Shown piece by piece: positions 49,716-59,787 of a stretch of DNA of 64,000 bases. The DNA is taken from the NCBI RefSeq assembly GCF_052180255.1, contig NZ_CP197466.1, positions 4,320,030 through 4,384,029 on the forward strand, read 5' to 3'. The number at the start of each line of letters is the position of its first letter. The stretch's first letter is position 1. The position numbers and the translations under genes were made by a program. Under the pieces are notes generated by a model. It was not told where the DNA came from. It was given only the letters and a program-made list of their open reading frames with translations, and did no database searches. The stretch is from Paenibacillus_AM sp052180255 (GTDB lineage: Bacteria; Bacillota; Bacilli; Paenibacillales; NBRC-103111).

Positions 49716-50312
49716 ATGAACTTATCGTCTCCATTAAAACTTTTATATTCGGATTCAAATACCACGGCCTCTCTTGCTAAGCATTTAATCGACATTTTAA
49801 CTGAGCTTCCTAGTCATCAGCCTGTCGTTGTCTGCTGTATAGGTACCGATCGGTCTACAGGTGATTCACTCGGGCCTCTTGTTGGTAGTCGCTTGCGCAA
49901 ATACACAGAGTGGGGTGCAAACTTTCATGTATACGGCACACTTGATGAGCCTGTCCATGCCATTAACTTAAGCGATAGTATCGAATTGATCCATCGTCAG
50001 CATCATAATCCTTTTATCATAGCGGTTGATGCTTCTCTTGGTCAAATGAACTCGATAGGTTGCATTCAGATCGGCAATGGACCGCTCAAACCAGGTGCAG
50101 GTGTGAATAAAAATCTGCCTTCCGTCGGCAATATGTATATGACAGGTATCGTGAACATCTCCGGGTTCATGGAATATTTTGTTTTGCAAAATACGCGTTT
50201 AAGTCTCGTTATGAATATGGCGGATGTCATTGCACAATCAATCTTTGCCTCTGTTCAACGAATCGGTATTCAACCGTTTACACCTATTCGCACATCAGAT
50301 ATACAGCTATAG
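49716..50312 (+). CDS. yyaC: Sporulation protein YyaC (GPR-protease-related)
   Basis: The 198-residue protein is related to the germination protease GPR: CCIGTDRSTGDSLGPLVGS and IAVDASLGQMNSIG are the family signatures (Asp and Gly of the protease-like core). It is a spore-formation protein of unclear substrate. ATG 49716 follows GGAGGT; TTG 49704 would overlap it. A forespore-type promoter is visible upstream. Its last 6 bases overlap the DUF4446 gene on the other strand. Confidence 0.92.
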   Translation: MNLSSPLKLLYSDSNTTASLAKHLIDILTELPSHQPVVVCCIGTDRSTGDSLGPLVGSRLRKYTEWGANFHVYGTLDEPVHAINLSDSIELIHRQHHNPFIIAVDASLGQMNSIGCIQIGNGPLKPGAGVNKNLPSVGNMYMTGIVNISGFMEYFVLQNTRLSLVMNMADVIAQSIFASVQRIGIQPFTPIRTSDIQL

Positions 50313-50813
50313 AAGCGTGCCTTGCTGCATCGTACGGTTAATTGCTTCTTTCTCCTCAGGTGATAGTGTGTAAGTCGAGACGCCTTTCTGAATTGGCTTT
50401 GCATAAATATACGTTTGCTCACGGCTATGAATACCCGTAAGTACGACACCATTTGCCATATCATCTAGGATGGCAATTGAGAAACTCAAATCACTGCTTC
50501 CAATATCACCAAAGGCACTGTATCGGTGAATATTCACTTTTGATTTCATCAACTTCATCGCTTGCTGAATTTGAGTCACTTCATTTTGCAAATGTGAACC
50601 TTGATCAAGCTGCACATTAAGCTGCTGTTGGATGCCGATTAATAACTCTTCCACATTCACATCGCTCGTACCATTTAATAGCGCTGTGTATTTTTTTCGC
50701 ATGCCGCTCATTTTGGCCCATAGAATGATGACAAGCAATAAACTAATCACCGCAATTCCAAGTGCTCCAATCATCAGCCACATTTCCAAACTTACATCCA
50801 TCATCTCTGTCAC
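50307..50813 (-). CDS. DUF4446 family membrane-anchored protein
   Basis: The 168-residue protein has one N-terminal TM helix (ALGIAVISLLLVIILWAKMS), a helical linker and a C-terminal domain with SAFGDIGSSDLSFSIAILDD, NGVVLTGIHSREQTYIYAKP: the DUF4446 signature found near parAB in Bacillales. Function unknown. Convergent with yyaC. Confidence 0.9.
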   Translation of the reverse strand: MTEMMDVSLEMWLMIGALGIAVISLLLVIILWAKMSGMRKKYTALLNGTSDVNVEELLIGIQQQLNVQLDQGSHLQNEVTQIQQAMKLMKSKVNIHRYSAFGDIGSSDLSFSIAILDDMANGVVLTGIHSREQTYIYAKPIQKGVSTYTLSPEEKEAINRTMQQGTLL

Positions 50814-50938
50814 TTTACGTCTGTCCTTCCTCTTTTTAGACTCAATTTATCTTTAGAATTTATGTGTATTCCGACATTGATTCCATATCACTGAAGAATG
50901 ATCGGTTATTTTGTCGCAGCATGTTCTATTTCCCCAAA

Positions 50939-52096
50939 TTAGTTCGAATAACCATTCACAATTTCTTTCATCGCATCTATGAAATAATCCACATCATCCG
51001 TCGTAGTCGAATAGCCTACGGATGCTCGAACGGCTCCCGTGGCTAATGTACCAATCGCTTCATGTGCTAATGGTGTACAATGATAACCCGCTCGAACGGC
51101 AATCCCAAAAGTTTGGTCTAGGATAAAAGAGATCTCAGAGGAGTCAGCACCACCTACATTAAATGCTACTATTCCAGTTTTCTTTTCGCCTAGCTCAGGA
51201 CCTAATAGTTGAATACCTGGGATTTGAATTAATCCTTCCATTAGCCGCTGCGAAAGCGCCCACTCATGAGCATGAATCTTCTCTACTGTTTCACCAAGTA
51301 CATATTTAATGCCCTCATTAAGACCTGCAATACCAACCGTATTCGGCGTCCCAGCCTCATATCGATCTGGCCTTACCTTCGGCTGTTCCAACGCCTCAGA
51401 CTGACTTCCCGTTCCGCCGTGCATAAGCGGCTCCAGCTCTAATTCCGGGTGGATGTATATCCCACCCGTTCCCTGCGGCCCCAACAAGCCCTTGTGGCCG
51501 GGAAAAGCCAACATGTCGATGCCCATGGCGTCGACATCTAGCGGCAGGATGCCTGCGCTTTGCGCTGCATCCACGAGCAACCTCACGCCACGCCTACGGC
51601 ACATGGCGCCGATCTCTGGCACGGGTTGTATCGTGCCAAGCAGATTGGAGCTGTGGTTCACCACCACCAGCTCCGTATTCGGGCGGATGGCTGCTTCCAC
51701 ATCCGCCACCTTCACCTTCCCGCGTATATCCGCGGATACATACGTCACTGAAACGTCCCGTGTACGTTTCAAGAACTCAAGCGGTCGTCGCACCGAATTA
51801 TGTTCGACTGCCGTGCATATCACATGTGCGCCTTCACGCACATAACCTAGAATTGCAAGGTTCAGTGCCGCTGTCGTATTCAATGCAAATGAAATATCAT
51901 TGGGATTATGCACTCCGAACAATTTTGCCGCATTCCGCCTAGTCTCGAATAGTACCCGGCTCGCTTTTACAGCCATTGCATGACTTCCACGCCCAGGGTT
52001 CGCTCCACACTCTGCTAAGTTACGCACCATTGCTTCCGTCACTTGCGGCGGCTTTGGCCATGAAGAAGCTGCATGATCAAAGTATCTAATCTCCAT
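50939..52096 (-). CDS. PLP-dependent class V aminotransferase (cysteine desulfurase family)
   Basis: The 385-residue protein starts EIRYFDHAASSWPKP. The PLP lysine lies in AFPGHKGLLGPQGTGG and the active-site loop with cysteine in AVRAGYHCTPLAHEAIG. It belongs to the cysteine-desulfurase-like subgroup often seen with DUF3343. The frame extends to 52177, but ATG 52096 starts the family N-terminus and has AAGGA 11 nt upstream. Confidence 0.9.
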   Translation of the reverse strand: MEIRYFDHAASSWPKPPQVTEAMVRNLAECGANPGRGSHAMAVKASRVLFETRRNAAKLFGVHNPNDISFALNTTAALNLAILGYVREGAHVICTAVEHNSVRRPLEFLKRTRDVSVTYVSADIRGKVKVADVEAAIRPNTELVVVNHSSNLLGTIQPVPEIGAMCRRRGVRLLVDAAQSAGILPLDVDAMGIDMLAFPGHKGLLGPQGTGGIYIHPELELEPLMHGGTGSQSEALEQPKVRPDRYEAGTPNTVGIAGLNEGIKYVLGETVEKIHAHEWALSQRLMEGLIQIPGIQLLGPELGEKKTGIVAFNVGGADSSEISFILDQTFGIAVRAGYHCTPLAHEAIGTLATGAVRASVGYSTTTDDVDYFIDAMKEIVNGYSN

Positions 52097-52196
52097 TTGA
52101 CCGACCATCCTTCTGCCCAAAAAGATAGCATACCTTAGTTTGCTCTTTCTCTCGAAAGATAACAATCGGTATGCCATAACTTATCATGCGAAATTT

Positions 52197-53066
52197 TTAG
52201 ACCAATTTCAGTTGCAATAAATCTAACAACCTTTGCAGATCTTCATTCGAGTAGTACTTCAATTCAATCTTACCCTTATTATTTTGATCAAGGATCGTTA
52301 CTGTCGTTTGGAATCGTTCGCGAAGTTGATCTTCCGCTTGACGGATATAAGGATTCTTTTGTTTCGTTGTCTTAACTTTAATTCCCGCTGCTTCCTTCTC
52401 CAACATCTTTGCTTCCTCGATCAGCTTCAATTCCTCTTCAAGTTGACGGACGCTCCAATGTTCCGTAATACATTTCTCAGCCAGTTCCTTCATTTGCTTT
52501 TCATCTTTTAATCCAACAATTGCTCTTGCATGTCCCATCGAAATTGTTCCACGTGAAACATATCCTTTCACGACATCGGGTAACTGAAGCAATCTCAAGA
52601 AGTTTGCAATATGAGAACGACTTTTACCGACCTTAACGGATAATTCTTCTTGTGTTAGAGAGAACTGATCAATTAGACCTTGATAAGCAAGTGCTATCTC
52701 CATCGCATTTAAATCTTCACGCTGTACATTTTCAATTAATGCAATTTCCGTAACCTGCTGATCGGATAACTTTTTGATAACTGCTGGAATCGTTGCAGTT
52801 CCACATTCTTGAGAAGCACGGAATCGACGTTCACCCGCAATGATTTCATAACCCTTTAAGACCTTGCGAACAATAATGGGTTGAATCACACCATGTTCCT
52901 TAATCGATGCTGCCAATTCTCGAATACTATCTGTATCAAAATTTTTACGTGGCTGATATGGATTCGGTCTTAATTGTGCTAAAGGAATTTGTACAACTTT
53001 ATCGTCATCATTAATATGAATGGTTTCAATTAGTGCATCAAGCCCCTTACCTAACCGCTTGCTCAT
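52197..53066 (-). CDS. parB: Chromosome-partitioning protein ParB (Spo0J)
   Basis: The 289-residue CTP-dependent clamp has the N-terminal LRPNPYQPRKNFD, the CTP motif GERRFRASQECG, an HTH (TQEELSVKVGKSRSHIANFL) that reads parS, and a C-terminal dimer domain (QRLLDLLQLKLV). It loads SMC and positions the origin. A perfect parS lies inside the gene at 52545-52560, as in B. subtilis. Overlaps parA by 20 bases. Confidence 0.97.
   Translation of the reverse strand: MSKRLGKGLDALIETIHINDDDKVVQIPLAQLRPNPYQPRKNFDTDSIRELAASIKEHGVIQPIIVRKVLKGYEIIAGERRFRASQECGTATIPAVIKKLSDQQVTEIALIENVQREDLNAMEIALAYQGLIDQFSLTQEELSVKVGKSRSHIANFLRLLQLPDVVKGYVSRGTISMGHARAIVGLKDEKQMKELAEKCITEHWSVRQLEEELKLIEEAKMLEKEAAGIKVKTTKQKNPYIRQAEDQLRERFQTTVTILDQNNKGKIELKYYSNEDLQRLLDLLQLKLV
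52545..52560 (+). promoter_or_regulatory. parS site inside parB
   Basis: TGTTCCACGTGAAACA, a perfect match to the Bacillus parS consensus TGTTNCACGTGAAACA. Confidence 0.95.
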
Positions 53067-53820
53067 GTGAGATCACTTCCTTTGCAAGTTCGAGGTACAC
53101 TTCTGCCCCTTTGGATCTTGGATCATACGTAATGATGGATTGACCATGACTTGGTGCTTCACCCAAACGCACATTCCGTGGTATAACCGTTTGATATACT
53201 TTTTGTTGGAAGTACTTCTTCACTTCTTCAATGACCTGAATACCTAAATTTGTACGTGCATCGAACATCGTTAGTAATACGCCTTCAATTTGAAGGCTTG
53301 TATTCAAATGTTTCTGAACGAGACGAACCGTATTTAGCAGCTGTGATAAACCCTCTAGCGCGTAATATTCACATTGAATCGGGATAATGACAGCATCAGA
53401 TGCCGTTAAAGAATTAATCGTCAAAATACCGAGTGATGGCGGACAATCAATTAAGATGTAATCGTATAAATGACGAACCAAGTGAAGCGATTTTTTCAAT
53501 CGAACTTCACGAGATATGGTAGGTACAAGCTCAATCTCTGCTCCAGCTAGTTGAATCGTTGCTGGGATAATTTTTAAATTTGGTAAGTCTGTATCTACTG
53601 TCGCATCATTCGGATGCACATCGTTAATAAGAACGTCGTAAATACAGTTGGTGACATCAGCCTTATTCACACCCACACCGCTTGTTGTATTACCTTGAGG
53701 ATCAATATCTACAAGTAATACCTTTTTACCTAACGATGCCAGTGAGGCGCCTAGATTGACAGATGTAGTTGTCTTGCCCACTCCACCCTTTTGGTTTGTA
53801 ATCGCTAAAATCTTAGACAA
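53047..53820 (-). CDS. parA: Chromosome-partitioning ATPase ParA (Soj)
   Basis: The 257-residue ParA ATPase has the deviant Walker A KGGVGKTTTSVNLG, Walker A' DIDPQGNTTSG and Walker B YILIDCPPSLG. It regulates DnaA and helps segregate origins with ParB. TTG start at 53820 with GAGGTGA 7 nt upstream. Confidence 0.97.
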   Translation of the reverse strand: MSKILAITNQKGGVGKTTTSVNLGASLASLGKKVLLVDIDPQGNTTSGVGVNKADVTNCIYDVLINDVHPNDATVDTDLPNLKIIPATIQLAGAEIELVPTISREVRLKKSLHLVRHLYDYILIDCPPSLGILTINSLTASDAVIIPIQCEYYALEGLSQLLNTVRLVQKHLNTSLQIEGVLLTMFDARTNLGIQVIEEVKKYFQQKVYQTVIPRNVRLGEAPSHGQSIITYDPRSKGAEVYLELAKEVISHEQAVR

Positions 53821-53949
53821 CGCCTGTTCACCTCAATTAGTATAAAAATATGTATCCAATCCCCTCTTCTCTATGAAGAAAAGATTAAATATATTCTATC
53901 ATATTTGTTCTAGCATTACATAATTCTAGACCCATTGTTTTCATTAAAA

Positions 53950-53992
53950 TAAAGAAGCAGTGTCGAATAATTCGCCACCGCTCGCTGAGTCG
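53950..53992 (-). terminator. Intrinsic terminator after noc
   Basis: Minus strand AGCGGTGGCGAA / TTCGACACTGCT (imperfect), then TCTTTATTTT. Confidence 0.6.
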
Positions 53993-54002
53993 TTCTATTC
54001 AT

Positions 54003-54827
54003 CTACTTCTTTTTCGGGATCTTAATCACAATCTCATAATGATCCTCGAAATCTTGCTCTGCTGTATCAATATTCAAGCCAGAGCTTGCTACCATTTCAA
54101 CAGACTGACGAATGGTATTTAATGCCAACCGAACATCTTTTGTAAAAGAAACTCTGCGCTTCGATTTTTTCTCTTCTTGCACCAATTCTTTTAAAAATTT
54201 GATACGAGTTTCCGTTTGTTTAACATTGAGATCTTTAGTAATAATTTCATCCAATACTTTAAGCTGCAGTTCTTCGGTATCAAGAACAAGCAATGCACGC
54301 GCATGACGTTCAGTAATTTTCCGTTCCATAAGTGCTGCTTTAACCGGCTCTGGAAGCTGAATGAGACGAATTTTATTCGCTATCGTTGATTGGCTCTTTC
54401 CTAATCGCTGTGCTAAGCTCTCTTGTGTTAATTCATATATAACCATCAGCTGCTGGTATGCCACAGCCTCTTCGATTGCTGTTAAATTTTCTCGTTGTAA
54501 GTTTTCGATGAGTGCAATAGATGCCGATTGAGAATCATTGAAATCGCGAATAACCGCAGGGATCGTCTCATAGCCTAATTTGCGTACAGCGCGAAGTCGA
54601 CGTTCACCTGCAATAAGTTCGTAATGATTGTTTCGAACACGAACAACGATTGGTTGAATAACTCCGTGCGTACGAATGGTTTGGCAAAGTTCATCCAGCT
54701 TCTCATCGTCAAACACAGTCCGTGGTTGATATGGACTAGGTACTACATTAGCTACCGGAATGTTCTTCAATTCGTCTGTCGTACTTTTTTCCGTAAAACC
54801 GAATAACTTCGAAATCTGTTCCTTCAT
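54003..54827 (-). CDS. noc: Nucleoid occlusion protein Noc
   Basis: The 274-residue ParB paralogue has PSPYQPRTVFD, CTP motif GERRLRAVRKLG, HTH TQESLAQRLGKSQSTIANKI, and a short N-terminal amphipathic helix (MKEQISKLFGF) of the kind that targets Noc to the membrane. It keeps division septa off the nucleoid by binding NBS sites; a near-perfect NBS word is at 33610. Located between parA and rsmG as in B. subtilis. Confidence 0.95.
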   Translation of the reverse strand: MKEQISKLFGFTEKSTTDELKNIPVANVVPSPYQPRTVFDDEKLDELCQTIRTHGVIQPIVVRVRNNHYELIAGERRLRAVRKLGYETIPAVIRDFNDSQSASIALIENLQRENLTAIEEAVAYQQLMVIYELTQESLAQRLGKSQSTIANKIRLIQLPEPVKAALMERKITERHARALLVLDTEELQLKVLDEIITKDLNVKQTETRIKFLKELVQEEKKSKRRVSFTKDVRLALNTIRQSVEMVASSGLNIDTAEQDFEDHYEIVIKIPKKK

Positions 54828-54999
54828 ACGAAATAAACCACCTTACTTTTCCCAAAAATTTTCACGATCTCACCCAGTTGATGGGAGCTCCTCGGTGTCA
54901 CTCAATAATTAACTTCTATTATATAAAATTCTCCATCATTCACTGTTTTCCTGCTTGAAAAAGGGGAACGAATTATGACATTTACGAGTGTTATGTAAT

Positions 55000-55015
55000 T
55001 GTTCCACGTGAAACA
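55000..55015 (+). promoter_or_regulatory. parS site between noc and rsmG
   Basis: TGTTCCACGTGAAACA, perfect parS, in the noc-rsmG gap. Confidence 0.95.
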
Positions 55016-55029
55016 TTAATTCTATATCA

Positions 55030-55066
55030 TAGATAAACCCCGGCAATTAACGCCAGGGCTTATCAG
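55030..55066 (-). terminator. Possible terminator after rsmG
   Basis: Minus strand AAGCCCTGGCG / GCCGGGGTTT imperfect stem, short T-tract (TTTATC). It directly follows the rsmG stop. Confidence 0.5.
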
Positions 55067-55067
55067 T

Positions 55068-55790
55068 TTAAACTAACGGACTTTTGAGTGGTGTTCCCGC
55101 TTTGCGCGGATACTTTTTAGGTGTAGCTGCATGCTTGCCTACTTGGACAAAATGTCTTATACCACCCACAACAGGAAGTTCCATACGATCAACGTTCAAA
55201 ATTGAACCACGAAGTTCTTTCATGCAATTACCCGATTCTTTGACTTCCTCTTCAACCTCAGAACCTTTCATTGAGACGAACTTGCCACCAACTTTGACAA
55301 AAGGCATACAGAACTCAGCTAATGCATTAAATCTCGCTACAGCCCTTGCAGTTGCTAAATCATATTGATCGCGATGCTCAGGTAATCTAGCAATATCCTC
55401 CGCTCTACCATGAACGCAATTCACATTATGAACTCCAAGCTTCTCGACTAATTGTTTTAAGAAATTAATTCTTTTATTTAATGAATCAACAATTGTCAGG
55501 CCCAAATGTGGGAATGCGATTTTCAATGGAATACCCGGAAACCCTGCGCCAGAACCAATATCAGCCATGCACCCTACTTCATTCATATCAACATAAAATG
55601 CTAACGATAATGAATCGTAGAAATGCTTCCAATATACCTCGGAGCGCTCTGTAATTGCCGTTAAATTAATTTTTTCGTTCCATTCGACTAGCTCTTTATA
55701 ATAAAGCTCGAACTGATTCACTTGCGACTCCGAAATCTCAATCCCCTTGTCAGCAATATTTGCTACGAACTCTTGTTGCAATGCATCCAT
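55068..55790 (-). CDS. rsmG: 16S rRNA (guanine-527-N7)-methyltransferase RsmG
   Basis: The 240-residue GidB/RsmG enzyme has SAM motif ADIGSGAGFPGIPLKI and DLATARAVARFNALAEF, and methylates G527 in the decoding region; loss gives low-level streptomycin resistance in other bacteria. It follows mnmG by 8 bp in the mnmE-mnmG-rsmG operon. Confidence 0.97.
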   Translation of the reverse strand: MDALQQEFVANIADKGIEISESQVNQFELYYKELVEWNEKINLTAITERSEVYWKHFYDSLSLAFYVDMNEVGCMADIGSGAGFPGIPLKIAFPHLGLTIVDSLNKRINFLKQLVEKLGVHNVNCVHGRAEDIARLPEHRDQYDLATARAVARFNALAEFCMPFVKVGGKFVSMKGSEVEEEVKESGNCMKELRGSILNVDRMELPVVGGIRHFVQVGKHAATPKKYPRKAGTPLKSPLV

Positions 55791-55798
55791 ATGATCTC

Positions 55799-57688
55799 CT
55801 ATCCCCTTGCAGCGGTCACTCGATTATAATGCTCCAGATATACAATTAGAATTGAAATATCCGCCGGTGTAACCCCTGAAATCCGTGAAGCCTGCCCAAT
55901 TGAAATTGGCCGTATCTTAGCCAACTTTTGTTTCGCTTCCATCGCAATACTGTGAATATCTTCATAAACAATATCGTCAGGAATGAGTTTTTTCTCCATT
56001 TTTTTCAAGCGTTCAACTTGAATTAACTGCTTTTCAATGTATCCCGAGTATTTTACTTGGATTTCAACTTGCTCCTTCATTTCTTCGCTAAGCTCAAGAG
56101 GAGACGGCGAGAATCGCTCAATATGGCGGTACTCTACCTCTGGACGACGTAAAATTGTAATGAGCGGTGCAACATTTGCAAGAGGAACCGTACCCGCCTC
56201 TACCAGAATTTCATCAATATGATCTTCTGGTTTAATCATCGTCTTTTGAAGACGTACAATTTCTTGTTCAACAAGTGCTTTTTTGCTTAGGAAACGCTCA
56301 TAGCGCTCATCCGAAATAAGTCCAATATCATGTCCAATCGGTGTCAAACGAAGATCTGCATTGTCATGACGAAGCAATAGACGATACTCTGCTCTTGAAG
56401 TTAGCAAACGATACGGTTCATTCGTTCCCTTTGTTACCAAATCATCAATTAGAACACCAATGTACCCCTCTGAACGATCCAAAATAACAGAATTTTTACC
56501 CAAGACCTTACAAGCAGCATTAATCCCTGCCATAATTCCTTGTCCTGCAGCTTCCTCATAACCGGATGTTCCATTGATTTGACCTGCGGTAAATAATCCA
56601 CTTACAACCTTCGTTTCAAGCGTTGGTTTTAGCTGTGTTGGAACGACAGCGTCATACTCAATTGCATAGCCTGTGCGCATCATCTCTACTTTTTCAAGAC
56701 CAGGAACCGATCTAAGAATGCTCAATTGCACATCTTCAGGCATCGAAGTCGATAAACCTTGAACATAATATTCAGATGTATTACGACCTTCAGGCTCTAG
56801 GAAAATTTGATGTTTCGGCTTATCTGCAAATCGTACAATTTTATCCTCAATCGATGGACAATAACGAGGACCTGTACCTTCAATCGCACCCGAGAACATC
56901 GGTGCACGATGCAAATTATCACTAATAATTTGATGCGTTTCTTCTGAAGTGTACGTTAACCAGCAAGGCAATTGATCTTGAACCCCTGATGTTGTTTCAT
57001 AAGAAAAGAATTTGGGTTCGTCATCCCCGGGTTGAATCACCGTTTTGTCAAAATCAATCGTGTCTTTATGTACACGCGGTGGTGTACCTGTTTTAAAACG
57101 AACAAGCTCAAGACCAAGCTCTCTAAGACTCTCAGACAAACGTATAGACGGTTGTTGATTATTCGGGCCACTCTCATATATGAGTTCTCCCATAATCACT
57201 TTACCGCGCAAATAGGTGCCTGTCGTTACGACAACAGCTTTAGCCATATATCGAGCACCCGTTTTTGTTAGAATGCCTTTGCATACACCGTCTTCAACAA
57301 TGATCTCTTCCGCTAGCCCCTGACGAAGCGTTAACTTAGGCGTACTCTCGATCGTTTCTTTCATCGTCTGCTGGTACAAGAACTTATCTGCTTGTGCACG
57401 CAATGCATGAACAGCTGGTCCTTTACCTGTATTCAACATCCGCATTTGGATGTAAGTTTTATCAATATTACGGCCCATTTCCCCGCCTAATGCATCAATC
57501 TCACGAACAACATGCCCTTTAGCCGGTCCTCCGATTGATGGATTACAAGGCATAAAAGCAACCATATCTAAATTAATCGTAAGCAGCAGCGTCTCACAAC
57601 CCATACGAGCAGCAGCAAGTGCAGCTTCAACCCCAGCGTGACCTGCGCCAATTACGATAACATCATAATCCCCACCATGATAATTCAC
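55799..57688 (-). CDS. mnmG: tRNA uridine 5-carboxymethylaminomethyl modification enzyme MnmG (GidA)
   Basis: The 629-residue FAD enzyme has VIGAGHAGVEAALAAARMG, NPSIGGPAKGHVVREIDALG, and GQINGTSGYEEAAGQG. With MnmE it modifies the wobble uridine of several tRNAs. GTG start 57688 with AAAGGAGG 7 nt upstream. Confidence 0.98.
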   Translation of the reverse strand: MNYHGGDYDVIVIGAGHAGVEAALAAARMGCETLLLTINLDMVAFMPCNPSIGGPAKGHVVREIDALGGEMGRNIDKTYIQMRMLNTGKGPAVHALRAQADKFLYQQTMKETIESTPKLTLRQGLAEEIIVEDGVCKGILTKTGARYMAKAVVVTTGTYLRGKVIMGELIYESGPNNQQPSIRLSESLRELGLELVRFKTGTPPRVHKDTIDFDKTVIQPGDDEPKFFSYETTSGVQDQLPCWLTYTSEETHQIISDNLHRAPMFSGAIEGTGPRYCPSIEDKIVRFADKPKHQIFLEPEGRNTSEYYVQGLSTSMPEDVQLSILRSVPGLEKVEMMRTGYAIEYDAVVPTQLKPTLETKVVSGLFTAGQINGTSGYEEAAGQGIMAGINAACKVLGKNSVILDRSEGYIGVLIDDLVTKGTNEPYRLLTSRAEYRLLLRHDNADLRLTPIGHDIGLISDERYERFLSKKALVEQEIVRLQKTMIKPEDHIDEILVEAGTVPLANVAPLITILRRPEVEYRHIERFSPSPLELSEEMKEQVEIQVKYSGYIEKQLIQVERLKKMEKKLIPDDIVYEDIHSIAMEAKQKLAKIRPISIGQASRISGVTPADISILIVYLEHYNRVTAARG

Positions 57689-57703
57689 AGACTAGCCTCC
57701 TTT

Positions 57704-59080
57704 TTATTTTCCTAAGCAAAATTGCGAAAAGATTTGATCAATAAGTGACTCCGCAACCGAGTCCCCAATAATTTCACCAAGCTGCTCCCAAGCCGTACGA
57801 ATATCAATTTGCAGCATATCAATCGGAATGTGTATATCATTGGCCTGCTGTGCATCCTCAAGTGATTTTCTCGCCTCTTTTAGCAAGTGTATATGACGCA
57901 CATTACTCACATACGTTAAGTCGCCGCCCTCAAGCTTTCCTTCGAAAAAGATCGCTGAGATTGCTTGTTCCAAATCGTTAAGTCCTTTACCTTCTAATAA
58001 CGACAGTTCAACGATTCGATCCTCGCTAAAGTATTCACTAATTACCCCACGATCAAGCATAGGAGTTAAATCCACTTTATTTAAAATGACAATGGTTTGT
58101 CGATCCTTCAACTGCTCCATCATCGCGATATCTTCATCTGTTAGCGCTTCTGCTTGATTCAGCACAAATAAAACCAAATCGGCATCTACAAGCGCACTCC
58201 GCGAGCGTTCCACCCCAATTTGCTCCACAAGATCTGATGTCTCACGGATTCCTGCTGTATCGAGTAATTTGAGCGGAATACCACCAACATTGACATATTC
58301 CTCAATCACATCGCGCGTAGTACCCGGAATATCCGTTACAATCGCCCGATTGTCTTGTGCCAATGCATTTAACAGCGACGATTTACCTACATTGGGTCTA
58401 CCAATAATCGCCGTCGTAATTCCTTCACGGAGGATTTTGCCTTGCTCAGCTGAATGCAGCAAAATCGAAATTTGCTCCATCACTTTCTGACATTTTTCCC
58501 GAATAAACGCACTTGTCATCTCTTCGACATCATGCTCGGGATAATCAATGTTTACCTCGATGTGTGCCATCAATTCCACAAGTTCAAAACGCAGCTCGCC
58601 GATCCGTTTTGACAAAGCACCATCCACCTGTTTCAATGCTACTTTAAAAGCACGATCTGATTTCGCTCGAATAAGGTCAATAACAGCCTCTGCTTGGGTT
58701 AAATCAATCCTGCCATTTAAGAATGCGCGCTTCGTAAATTCACCTGGTTCAGCAAGACGGACACCCTGCGCAAGCAGTTCATCCAGAACTTTTTTCACCG
58801 AAACAATACCACCATGGCAGCTTACCTCTACGACATCTTCCATCGTAAATGAACGCGGCGCACGCATGACTGTAACAAGTACTTCCTCAATCTTATCGTT
58901 TGTTTTTGCATCTATAATATGGCCATAATGCACCGTATGGGTAGCAACATCAGCCAGTTTATTTTTTGATTTAAAAATGCGATCCACAAGCGGAATCGCC
59001 TCTTCCCCACTTACGCGAATAACGGCTATACCGCCTTCACCAAGTGGTGTGGAAATTGCTGCTATTGTATCATTTAACAT
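57704..59080 (-). CDS. mnmE: tRNA modification GTPase MnmE (TrmE)
   Basis: The 458-residue protein has an N-terminal tetrahydrofolate-binding domain, a helical domain with inserted G domain (GRPNVGKSSLLN, DIPGTTRD, NKVD), and the C-terminal FCLGK motif with the essential cysteine. Partner of MnmG; first gene of mnmE-mnmG-rsmG. Confidence 0.98.
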   Translation of the reverse strand: MLNDTIAAISTPLGEGGIAVIRVSGEEAIPLVDRIFKSKNKLADVATHTVHYGHIIDAKTNDKIEEVLVTVMRAPRSFTMEDVVEVSCHGGIVSVKKVLDELLAQGVRLAEPGEFTKRAFLNGRIDLTQAEAVIDLIRAKSDRAFKVALKQVDGALSKRIGELRFELVELMAHIEVNIDYPEHDVEEMTSAFIREKCQKVMEQISILLHSAEQGKILREGITTAIIGRPNVGKSSLLNALAQDNRAIVTDIPGTTRDVIEEYVNVGGIPLKLLDTAGIRETSDLVEQIGVERSRSALVDADLVLFVLNQAEALTDEDIAMMEQLKDRQTIVILNKVDLTPMLDRGVISEYFSEDRIVELSLLEGKGLNDLEQAISAIFFEGKLEGGDLTYVSNVRHIHLLKEARKSLEDAQQANDIHIPIDMLQIDIRTAWEQLGEIIGDSVAESLIDQIFSQFCLGK

Positions 59081-59164
59081 TCTCTATACCTCTCATGTAT
59101 CTCCTGATTTACCTAAGAAAAAAGCAATGACGCTTAACAAAGAAGTGTCATTGCATATTATATA

Positions 59165-59782
59165 CTATCGAAGCGTAATTACGATTCTTCTGTTTGGTTC
59201 GTCTCCTTTAGAAGCAGTCCGAACTGACGGATGACCCTGTAACGCAGTATGAATTATTTTTCGTTCTTGCGCATTCATTGGTTCAAGAATGACATCTTTT
59301 TTGGTACGAATAACTCGCGTAGCTAACTTATTAGCTAAGTCATCAAGCGTTTGACGACGTCTTTCGCGGAAATTTTCTGCATCCAGCATAATCCGAATAT
59401 GTGAAGACGAATAACGATTCGCCACAATGTTGACGAGATACTGAAGCGAATCCAAAGTTTGTCCTCTTTTTCCGATCAATATGCCTAATTCAGAACCGGA
59501 AAGTTCGAACAGCGTCTGGTCCTTCTCCTTCTTCACCTTTACTTCAGTGGAGATATCCATTGCAGCTGTTAATTCTTTAATAAATGCAATAGCTTCCTCA
59601 TAAGGATCCGGTATTAGTTCAAGCTCCACTTTCGCTTCCCTTGTTCCAATAAGTCCTAAGAAACCTCTGGACGGCTGTTCCAATACAACCATATTCACGC
59701 GATCAGACATGACATTCCACTGGGAAAGCCCTACTTTTACCGCGTCTTCAATCGTTTTTCCGGTCACAACCAACTTCTTCAT
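59165..59782 (-). CDS. khpB: RNA-binding protein Jag/KhpB (SpoIIIJ-associated)
   Basis: The 205-residue protein has an N-terminal Jag domain (VVTGKTIEDAVKVGLSQW), a KH domain with GKRGQTLDSLQYLVN, and a C-terminal R3H domain. It binds small RNAs and affects cell elongation in related bacteria; 5 bp after yidC. Confidence 0.95.
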   Translation of the reverse strand: MKKLVVTGKTIEDAVKVGLSQWNVMSDRVNMVVLEQPSRGFLGLIGTREAKVELELIPDPYEEAIAFIKELTAAMDISTEVKVKKEKDQTLFELSGSELGILIGKRGQTLDSLQYLVNIVANRYSSSHIRIMLDAENFRERRRQTLDDLANKLATRVIRTKKDVILEPMNAQERKIIHTALQGHPSVRTASKGDEPNRRIVITLR

Positions 59783-59787
59783 TTACG

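Noticed and set aside
51490..51510. GGCCGGGAAAAG as a second Noc-binding site
   Set aside because: Only one half of the palindrome matches, so it falls well short of the NBS consensus.
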